Under the pieces are notes generated by a model. It was not told the origin of the DNA. It searched no databases and saw nothing but the letters and a program-made list of their open reading frames with translations. The position numbers were made by a program, and so were the translations under genes. A stretch of DNA of 64,000 bases, taken from assembly GCA_958496175.1 (NCBI GenBank), contig OY292274.1, positions 48,804,630-48,868,629 of the forward strand. Direction: 5' to 3'. This document shows, one piece after another, positions 55,101 to 64,000 of this stretch (the stretch's first letter is position 1; every line of letters starts with the position of its first letter). The DNA comes from Sisyra terminalis. Lineage: Eukaryota > Arthropoda > Insecta > Neuroptera > Sisyridae.

Positions 55101-58100
55101 TGGTCTGAAAAAAATAGTTCAGTTCTACAATTATTAATCAGTTCTAGAGACAAATGAAAAAAGTTACAATTAAATGAAAAAAAAAACGCTTATATTTAAA
55201 AACAAGGTAATAAGTAAATCATGAAACAACCAAGATATAAGAGTATATATGCAGGTTATTAAAAAAAAGAGGAACAAAAATTAATGACAATCGAAATACA
55301 TACGATGGCATTACCACTAAAACATATTGTGGAAAATAGAAAGATGTGGTGGAAAATGGAAAAGCCAAGAGAAAAAGGACTAAACAGGCGCGTGCATGTG
55401 GAAAAACTATTTTGATTAGTATGCAATATAGTATGTGATTAGTATGCAGTATACAATCTTTTTATTGATCTGGACTAAAGGTGTTCGAATCTGCCACAGA
55501 TTTGGAAAAGTAAAGAATTAAAGATGCTCTTGAAACTGACTTAGAGGTTATATCCCAAAGTGCCTAAGAAAGGAAATATTGGCAATGTGGTCATGATCCC
55601 GATTCCACATAAAACATTGTGAATAAAGTAAATGTAACAATGTATTTAATTCAAAATTTACTTACTAAAAATCCAATTTTTTAATGAAAATCTTTCAAAA
55701 AAATGAAGTGGGTATCTTTATTAAGAAGAAGAATGTGTTGGAACAATAGTTTATGAAAAATTCCTGATTCGGTTTGCTAAAGTAATATTTAAAGCATTAA
55801 TATTTATTTCCTCTAATTTCAATATTTTATGCAAAAAGTATTTTCTTATAAGCTCCTTTATTGTTAAATTAAGACTCTAATGTAAAACGCTTACCCCGAG
55901 GGGTACATGAATACGGTGGTGCTATGCTTTGTGCGGCAAATTTAAATTATGATAACAATTGAATCACACCAGATATCTTATTTTTGTTTAAATTTTAGGA
56001 CGAAGGGTATTCAGCGTTACGAAAAATTATAGAAGGGGTGCATAGATCCCAAAAGATTGGGAAACACTAGATCTTCTTTATCTAGAGTTTTCAAATGTAT
56101 TACTACTTTCGAAAATATCAGTAGTAAAAGTGATTTTAATAAGGTGTACTTATTGGGCACTTTGGTTTTGGACTTAAGAGTAAAATATTCATAAGTTTTT
56201 TTTTTAATTGTAATTTACTGTTACTTTATAACTTTGCCTTTGTAAGACATTTATTAACTTGATTATAAAGACTGGAAATATTGCACCGATACTCATTTTC
56301 CCATAGAAAAAGGATATTCACATGAATATCAAAAGACCAAAAAAAATAATTTTAATCACCTTCTTTGGAAAAACGGTTGGAAATATGAATTAGAGGAAAC
56401 TTAAACTATCAGCCTTGTATATTCTTTTTTTTTAATTTCACAAATATATGAAAGAAAACCTTTCATAGTTTAAGTTATAGTTGCATTGAAGTGTTACTTA
56501 GTCTCTTGAATAAAAATTTCAATTTTTGAAACCCTTAAAATGATTCATTTTGTTGGTGTTAAGCACTATGTAAAGTGTTATGAATATAAATTATTTCCGC
56601 TTTGAGACTTTATCACTTTAAAATTACTCAAAGTTTGCAGACAAGGTTTGCTAAAGCACAATGTACGTGGTACAAAGCATAGGGTGTGTTTAAGGGCGTT
56701 ATGGGACGTTCTAAAAAGATTTATTTTTGTATAAAACATTTATAGCTTTATTTAGAAAACATAAAACTTAAAAGTTCAGTAAATAATTTAATTGATTTAA
56801 TTAAAACATAGTTTTGTTAATTTAAATCATCGTAACATTCCAAACATACAAAATGTTTGAACTATGAACTAGCCTGAATCTATATTCAAATGTTTCAAGC
56901 ACTAACGATAGTAGCTTTTCAATTGTTTGTGCTATTCAAATGTTTCAAATGTTGAGCTAATCATGGATGGAATTTATGCTGAAATTCGTATAATAATTAA
57001 AATGAAAATGTAACCATAAGCAAAAATAAACCTGCAGCGTTATCAGGTAAATTCAACATAAAAATCAAAGTTTTAAATACGTTTTAACTGTCAAAACCAT
57101 CAAAAGACTTTCCAAACTAGAAAGTAAAGTAATCGCACACAAAAGTTTAAGGCTTTGTATTGTCTTAGAAAATTAAAGCTTGAAGCTTTCATCTCTAATT
57201 TCCTCTCACATAAGACTATTAAGTTCACAAAAACATTCATAACTCACAATTTAAGCTTTTAAATCTCTCCGAATAGGAACTTAATAATTAAGATGCTAAG
57301 CACTAATATCTTTGAAGTTTGAACTAAGAAAGGGAATGAACCAAGAAATGTATTTATCTTTAAAAATCCATGAAAATTTTTTATATTTAACTTAGTGTTT
57401 TCCTCCTTTTTTTTTGAATATATTTTTAAATGCAAATATCAGGAAGCTTTCGTAAATATTCGATTTTGTGAAATGTTTCGAAAGTGAAATGCGCATTGTT
57501 AAGCTTTAAGCCATATATTTGAATTTGCACGTAGTTCACAAATCCCTTACAAAGTCGCCGGGAAAGGAAAAGGTTTTCGTTATCTTAAACGCGAAACTTG
57601 CCTAACAAGTCATTCGAATTTTAATGCAATAAGTTATGGGAATTCGAAATTCAATTCTCTGGAACAAAACGATTTGCATTTTGAGTTTGGTGTCTTTAAA
57701 GGCGATTGTAACGGGAATCGATTAACACAATGCGTTGTGTTTTTAATGTTTTTCACATAATTTTAAGACTTGACACCTACGAAAATTGGCTCATAAATAT
57801 AATTTCATGGAAATAACTTTTTTTTTGCTTTTCTATTTGAATAAAAATTGACATGTTATATACATAATATATAATCTATATTGAAAAACCCGAAGAAAAC
57901 ATAAACGTTTTTAGTTTCCCAGGCATACTACTGTTGGTTTTCGCTGGACTGATTGGCAGTTTGACAAGAACTTTAAAGATGTTATGATTTCAACATGAGA
58001 ATGAAGAGCATTATAACTCCTATTCTGCTATTTACAGGTATATCTTTAAAATACTATCCCCGCTTATTAAAAGAAATGAAAATCGAATCGAAAAAACGAA

Positions 58101-58424
58101 ATTTTTGAGATGAAGAGACATATGAAACGAAAACTTTCTAACGATTTAAACAGTTTGAAAATTGATATCGTTTTCGACGATTCTTTTGTATTGAACTCTT
58201 TTTTTTCTTGAGTTTTGTCAGACTGATTTGACAAGTTTTTTTTTTCGAAATGCGAGTTAATACAGCTTAAAAAAGTTTATTGAAAATTGCGTTTGTTATG
58301 GACCAAGCACGCATCGTAGAAAATCAGAGAAATAAAGAAATTTTAACTAATAAAACTAAATAAAAATTTACTAACTTTGCACAGTTAATGATATACTTAG
58401 CTGGTTATAGACTCATCGTTTTGT
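52111..58424. other. long AT-rich stretch, no gene recognised
   Basis: Features inside are weak. There is a TACACATA-type minisatellite at 52620-52680 and a CRE-like palindrome TGACGTCA at 52776-52783. A hAT-MITE-like end lies at about 55990-56075 (minus-strand CTAGTGTTTCCCAATCTTTT). A segment at 54930-55000 reads ENLLFTDDRRLK on +, faintly LINE-like. The open frame 53974-54165 (+) has no motif. Confidence 0.4.
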
Positions 58425-58462
58425 ACCCGATACGTATTTTGATTGCCAAGCTAACTTTATTG
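58425..58462 (-). ncRNA. decayed hammerhead-like motif, same family as 15984
   Basis: Minus strand: AAAGTTAGC-TTGG-CAATC, AAAAT, ACGTATCGGGTA. The right half matches the 15984 family (GGCAATCGAAATACGTATC) with GAAA changed to AAAA. The CTGATGA box is lost. Confidence 0.4.
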
Positions 58463-59091
58463 TAAGTAAACTTTATTGAAACTTTGAACACGAGTGTTGA
58501 ACGTATGATACATTACAATTATTGCAACGAGGCAAATAATGTAAACAATTAATAAAAAAAATATTTCCTTAGGTTTGATTAGTTAACCTTTTACACTACT
58601 TTACCAAAAAGGTAAGGTATAATTTGAAAAATCCGAATATTTACCTTATTGTTTAAGAAATATAAAAACGTTACAAAGACATCAATTGACAAAGAGTTAG
58701 ATACCTTATAAATTTGTTTCCAAGGATATCAAAAACCATTATATTAAAAGGTTACTGGTCAGTATCAAGTTAAAATGAAATAGGATCCCCATTTTCTGCT
58801 TACTTTTTATATGTTACAAGAGTAAGTGCTTCATAAATTCATAAATTCCTTCGTTTTTATAATTGTAAACAAATTAATTAAAAATAAGTATTCTAATTTT
58901 TTTCCATATTGTAATGTATAAAAAGTTATCTGAAAATGGTGATCTAATTTCCTTTTAACTTAATACTGATAAGTAACGCTTCAATATGTTGATTTTTGAT
59001 ATCCTCATAAACAAATTTATTATAATTTTATTTATTTTTAGTAGGATAGTGGACATGAATGGATGTAGATCCATGTACTAATTATTAATTT
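58463..59091. other. no gene recognised
   Basis: AT-rich DNA between two hammerhead-like motifs; nothing coding. Confidence 0.45.
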
Positions 59092-59131
59092 AGCGACACG
59101 TTTCGGTCTGTTATTAGACCTTCATCAGGCT
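59092..59131 (-). ncRNA. hammerhead-ribozyme-like motif (well preserved)
   Basis: Minus strand: AGC, CTGATGA, extra A, stem II GGTCT-AATAAC-AGACC (5 bp, perfect), GAAAC, loop GT, GTC, then GCT pairing with AGC. Core boxes and cleavage triplet are all intact apart from the shared extra nucleotide. Further complementarity outside stem I (TTT/AAA) could extend it after an internal loop. Confidence 0.7.
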
Positions 59132-59279
59132 TCTAAAATCATACAAACACATGTATTATAGAATCCTTCAAACATTACTAATTGTTAATCTACCTTAATA
59201 TGAAGTACACAATATGCATTGCAATAACATCGAAATTTTTTTCTTTAAAATATGGACACAACCAATTTATCGATAAATT

Positions 59280-59880
59280 TATTATAGGTTGATTCTTTTG
59301 AAAAATGATATCATAGTATCCTACTCTTTGTCAACTGATGACTTTGTAATGTTCAGATTTCTAAAAACAAAAAGGTAATTAGGTTTGTATAGCTATTTCT
59401 CTAATTTTTCGTAAGGTAGTAGAAAATGTTAATTAATCAAATCTATGGAAAGGGACTTTTTTACAAACTGTTTGAACCATCTGCCTCATGGCTATAATTG
59501 CAATGTACGATATATTCAACACTCGTTAGTTAGTTGTGTCCAATGATACAACTAACAGTATCTAATAAAAAGTAGAGTACTAAGGCACATGATATTTGAA
59601 CCAGCTTGTCAAGTCTAATATAGATACTCTTTCGAGGCGTTTAAAATTCAACACCATTATTTAATAGATTTACGACGAGGTGCTTTGGATAAAGTTTAGC
59701 TTAATAGACCCTTGTCCACCAAATGATTATGTCCTTTACATGTTCCACTTGTAAGTGGCATTGGATTCTCATATTACTTATGTTACATAATGCCACCAAT
59801 TATTGCCTGGAAAACTTTGGATGGAAATAATTTTGTTTTCTATGGTCAACTGTGACCTATGACCGATCACCCCGATATAG
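59280..59880 (-). pseudogene. possible Ty1/copia-type 3' end and LTR, decayed
   Basis: The minus strand at 59780-59640 gives IQCHLQVEHVKDIIIWWTR, then in shifted frames LSKAPRRKSIK and NGVEF. This faintly follows the copia RNase H C-terminus (I..+YHF.+E.V, FTK.LPR..F, LG). It is followed by TGTTGAATTTTAAACGCC and a TTAGTTGTATCATTGGACAC palindrome, as in copia LTRs I remember. The right-hand limit of the LTR is not defined. Tentative. Confidence 0.4.
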
Positions 59881-61242
59881 TACAATTTTCCGTATTTCTT
59901 ATTTTGCCCAAGTTAACCGTCTATCCTGGTATATTTCTATATAGTTAACGTGATCCATTTGGCGTTCTTCAATATTATTGAGCATTGCTAGTGACAGCAT
60001 TGTTGTCTAGTGGTGAAAGTGACATGGACGGACTAATTTTCATTAACTTTTATTGACCATTTGTCGGTCCACTTTAAATACTGTTTCCAATAACCCATTT
60101 CAAAAAAGACAGCTAATTTTAAATTGATTTATAATAATATTTACATTTTGATATGGATTGGTTTATTTATAATTTATATTTTCGAAAAATGAATATTTAA
60201 AATTGTAATTCATCAATAAATGACTGTAATTTCATTAAAAATAATCCTCAAAAGTTCAAAGTAGAGTTTAATTGGGCGCTAACTTTGAATGTTGAATTAT
60301 TAAGTTGAGACTTTCGCATTCAATTATATCATTGTTTATTGATTTCGACCCATCGTGAGCGTTGAGCTTTCGCAATTAGAGTACTCGTAAATATTTAATA
60401 TCAAAATCGATTATCGTGCCCTGGTTATTTAATGATGTTGGAATTAAAGCTCGATTTTCGTCCATTCCCGGCCCTCGCTTGCATTTTTCATGTTTATGAA
60501 TAAAGCTCGTTTGTGGCTCAAAGACGAGTCGTAGTTGCAACAAAAACGATGACAATCGAACGATAGAGTTTCAAAAACAGACTTGAGTTATTAAATATAC
60601 GTTTGACTCAATGCTTTTGCCGTAAATGTATGCGGAATTCACCGCAGTTTACGTCGCATCCTTCGACATTCCCGATAATAGACTACGATGCAGATTTGCA
60701 TCTCGAGATATGCATATGTCGGCAGGAATTTCGATTAAATATTCGATAAATGTTTTGACGATAAACGACCGATTGAAGAAACCGGGAGAAAATCAGTAGG
60801 GAATTGGGAGGAAGGCAACCTGAAAAACTGAGTTTTTGCATCGCGGCAAAGTCGTATTGAGCGTTTGAAACGAAATTCAAGCGAAGGTATAAAGCTTTTT
60901 TAATTTTATTTAATCTGCTATGAGTTCACAAATACTTTGCAAATGAAAAAAAAATTGAAAAGATATAGAAGTAAAAATATTTTTTATTGGTTCGGTCCTT
61001 TGGTTCAGTCATTGTATAACAATGATTTTCTGTTTTTAATTGAAAAAGTTTATATAGTTACTATATGGGTGTGCACTTAACAAAACTTTAAAGTCTCAGA
61101 AAGATCATAAGATCAAGTTTTCATAATAACCTAACAAAACTATGACACAAACGATAAAAATGGAAATTTTTATTTGAGAAAGAAATTATTTTTCCAGGTA
61201 AAAATTTGAATTTGGGTCACAAAAGAGTTATAGTAGTGTCGC
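59881..61242. other. no gene recognised; unique GC-richer island
   Basis: 60350-60890 is distinctly richer in CpG and in sequence complexity than its surroundings (for example CGTCCATTCCCGGCCCTCGC, CGCAGTTTACGTCGCATCC) and does not recur. An open frame on the minus strand (60683-60880) has no motif. Candidate conserved non-coding or regulatory sequence. Confidence 0.4.
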
Positions 61243-61400
61243 TATTAGTGGAACCGAAAAGTAATGTCATTTGCTTAACATATAACTGAAACACAATTTT
61301 TTTAAAACAGTTTTAATTTTGAATAAATGATTAAATCTCCTTCAATACAATAAACTTTTTGACATCTAGTATTGAAATTTTTAATGCCAACTTAATAAAA
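61243..61400 (+). mobile_element. mariner-like terminal segment, second copy
   Basis: Begins near ATTAGTGGAACCGAAAAGTA and aligns with 46603-46760 to TTTTGACATCTAGTAT and TTTTTAATGCCAA. No transposase coding sequence follows. Confidence 0.5.
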
Positions 61401-63530
61401 TTAAATATTTAATTAGAAAAATATCATTTTGAACATCACTTCAGCTTTAATTTTTTTAACTATTTAGAAAAGATAGTAGCAATTTAAATAAATAGAAATC
61501 CGATAAAATAAATTCGAACAATTATGGTTGGTAGGGTATTATCACCCAACCTTATTTTAAATCCCTTAAAATCTTATTGTATAAGGTTTTTATCATTCTT
61601 GTTTGATACAAATTGAAGAACTCTAAACTTTTGTATTTTAACTTAAAACAACTCATTTGGCAATAATGAATATCTAATGCACTTTAACAAATATTAAAAA
61701 TGTTTTGGTAGCAAATTTGCGGTACTACTTTGTAAAACTTAAAAAGCAATTTAAATAACTTTCCGTAGCTTTGGTCACAATTGAATACCCCAATGCGAGA
61801 TCATTACTTATTGTTTTCTTTGTATATATATAGATAGTAATAAAAAAAATTTTAATAAAAAAAAAATAACTTTAAATATTGCTTGCAGAAATTGAAAATA
61901 ATATATCAGCGCAAAGTTGTAAGAATTTGAAAATTGAATAGCAAACTATCTTTTATTCAAATTTTCTAGAAACATCCAGCCAATATAATACTTATACATA
62001 CTTCTCAAAACAAATATATATGTGATTAACATACATTTTATTCAAAATAATCTTAAATAATTTCTTTTTTTACTATAAAAGATTCGTTATTTTTCCTAAT
62101 TTTTATTATTATGTCATCAATTTTTAAGTATATAATCAAAACTTTTTTATATTTTTATGAAATTTTTTCACACTTCGACTAAGCTTTATCATGGTTGTGT
62201 TAATTGAAGAATTAGAATTACAACAATTTTGGGGCTTTTTTTTACGAAGTTTGTAATCGTATAAAGCTCAAACAAAAAAGCAACTCTGAAACTTTTTTAC
62301 AATATGAAATCTTTAAGATCATGTTGAATACACTCAATAACCATTGATATTTTTTGTTCATTTCACTGCTACCTAAATGAGGGAATTCCTCTTTTTTTAA
62401 TATTATTTTTTCACATTCCGGGTCCATAGAAAAACCATTATTTTATCTGTATCTACGTTGTACTAATGATTTGTATGTAAAAAGGTTGTGATATAAGAAC
62501 AAATGAACTGACAGGGTAAAATTATAAGGAATTTTTTATCATTTGGAAGTGGATCATAAAAAGTTATCCCAGTAATTATATTTTATATATAAAATACGAG
62601 TATAATCACTTTTTTATTGATTTATTCAATTGTTGCTCTGACGTTTATATGCTATTCTAATTTGAAACAATTTATTCTATTTTTATTAAAGTTGTTCTTT
62701 TCTTTATCCCTTACATTTTAAGTACAAGAAAGCAAATTTGTGGTCTAGAAATCTTTCAGGTAGATTACGATCGAAATATTCATATTGAGAATTCCGGAAT
62801 TTATTTTGACCATTTGAAATCATGTTTTCCATCACGCTGTTTGTAAAAAGTAAATTTTATAATTTAAAGTATAGAAGTATAGTTGGGTATAGTTTTAAAT
62901 ATTGCACTCCGAATTTTGGTTGAAATCAACAGAACCATACTATCTTCTTAAGGTGTTCCGTAAGTTCTTATGATTAATTTAACGTTTAAGCATCATTAAC
63001 CTTGTATTAAGTGATGCCCTTAAAGTAACTATAAAAAATTGATTCAAAATTTCAGCAATTATTTAAAGAAAAAAGACAATTGGCTATATTTGTAAACCTA
63101 ATAGGAACTGATCATTTTGGCCACGACGTCTGGTGACTAAAAAGTACTTATTTTAGTGTGAACTTTAACAAGTGAATAAATTTATTAAACTGTGAATAAA
63201 TTAAAGCAGATATAATTTTTAATTGAAATTAAAGTCATTAAATTAACTCCACGAAAAAAAAAAACAAAAGTTAACGCGTTAAACGTTTCATGGTGATGCC
63301 ATAAAAATCTAAATGCCATAAAATCACTATGCATAATTATCTATGTTGAGTTTCAAAGTTTTTTATGTTGAGTATTAGTTAGAAACTGACAATTGACGAA
63401 ATTCGCATTGATATAAATAAAATATAAAATATCTAATGTAAATATCTATGAAATTATATTAAGAAATTTTCTAAAAATAGTTGCTGATGTGATTTGTCAA
63501 TGATTGATGTGTTCAATGAATACTTTAAGG
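61401..63530. other. no gene recognised
   Basis: AT-rich DNA without a repeat or coding signal that I can identify. The open frame at 62242-62427 (-) shows no motif. Confidence 0.45.
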
Positions 63531-63575
63531 TTACCTGATGAAGTCGAAATTACACTGTCAAAACGTTGCTAATTA
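63531..63575 (+). ncRNA. decayed hammerhead-like motif
   Basis: Plus strand: TTAC, CTGATGA, extra A, GTCGAAATTACACTGTC, AAAAC, GTT, GCTAATT. The boxes are in the right order and spacing, but stem II no longer pairs well and stem I is poor. Confidence 0.4.
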
Positions 63576-64000
63576 AATTTAAAAAAATATATTGATAAAC
63601 CTGGTCAACGGCATCCTAGATGATTTTTTTATTTAATACTAATTTAGACCTGAAACAGTGGAGGTCTATAATAATGGTACTCTTTTTTGATTTTGTTGTA
63701 ACAACAGTTAGGAAAATTAGATTTTCGTCACCAGAATTTTGCATTTTTAAGTATTCTAAACATTTTAATACTACTTTTATGTACCTATGTAAGATTTTTT
63801 TTTGACGAAAGTATCTCATATGACAAAATTACCCTCCTAAGAATGAATTCTGAATTTTTAAAGCTCTTAAATGTTTTAGGAAAAGTCACAAGTTGACAAC
63901 CAAGGTTCTATTAGCAACGAAGAATTAAAAAAATATATCTTCATATGATGAATTTTTCTTCATTTAGTTTAAAAGCTAAATTCTTTTTAAATTTTACAAC
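63576..64000. other. no gene recognised
   Basis: AT-rich end of the window. Two overlapping open frames on opposite strands at 63616-63819 have no motif and are mutual shadows. Confidence 0.45.

Overview
This is a 64 kb stretch of AT-rich animal nuclear DNA, almost certainly from an insect. The evidence is an insect-type secreted GMC oxidoreductase, tRNA-derived SINEs, mariner, hAT, piggyBac and Helentron remnants, and Jockey-type LINE fragments. Coleoptera would fit, but the order cannot be fixed from this sequence alone. There is no prokaryotic gene organisation, no rRNA or true tRNA gene and no CRISPR array. Only one intact host gene is visible: an intronless GMC oxidoreductase at 3590-5362 on the + strand. 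Everything else is intergenic or intronic DNA filled with mobile elements of several ages. Short exons of a split gene could be hidden and I cannot exclude them.

Layout. 1-7 kb: a dead hAT element, two copies of a tRNA-derived SINE, two MITEs and the GMC gene. 7-12 kb: low-complexity DNA. 12-18 kb: two 1.07 kb foldback elements, one of them inserted into a Penelope-like (PLE) fragment that carries a hammerhead-ribozyme motif, plus a LINE 3' end. 18-20 kb: unique, slightly GC-richer sequence. 20-23.4 kb: an internally deleted piggyBac, a non-autonomous Helentron and a 307 bp tandem duplication. 25-32 kb: MITEs, a SINE, a decayed Jockey fragment, a hammerhead-like motif and a long palindrome. 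33-36.8 kb: a larger Helentron with a broken Pif1-type helicase. 38.3-39.6 kb: a young 5'-truncated Jockey LINE with a 13 bp target duplication. 42-48 kb: a PLE-type inverted repeat with two opposed hammerhead motifs, a dead mariner, and a 403 bp hammerhead-carrying insertion with a 16 bp target duplication. 50-64 kb: sparse SINE, PLE, copia-like and mariner traces and a GC-richer unique island near 60.4-60.9 kb.

The most interesting signal is a set of eleven hammerhead-ribozyme-like motifs on both strands, from at least six sequence families. At least six have complementary stem II arms whose bases differ between families but still pair. The motifs that keep a recognisable core share one extra nucleotide between the CTGATGA box and stem II. 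This matches the known association of minimal type I hammerheads with Penelope-like elements and retrozymes. Catalytic activity was not tested here.

A second point is that the GMC protein has Asp where the family has its first catalytic His (Y-D-L-C-G-T-C-K-M-G), although the rest of the enzyme looks intact.
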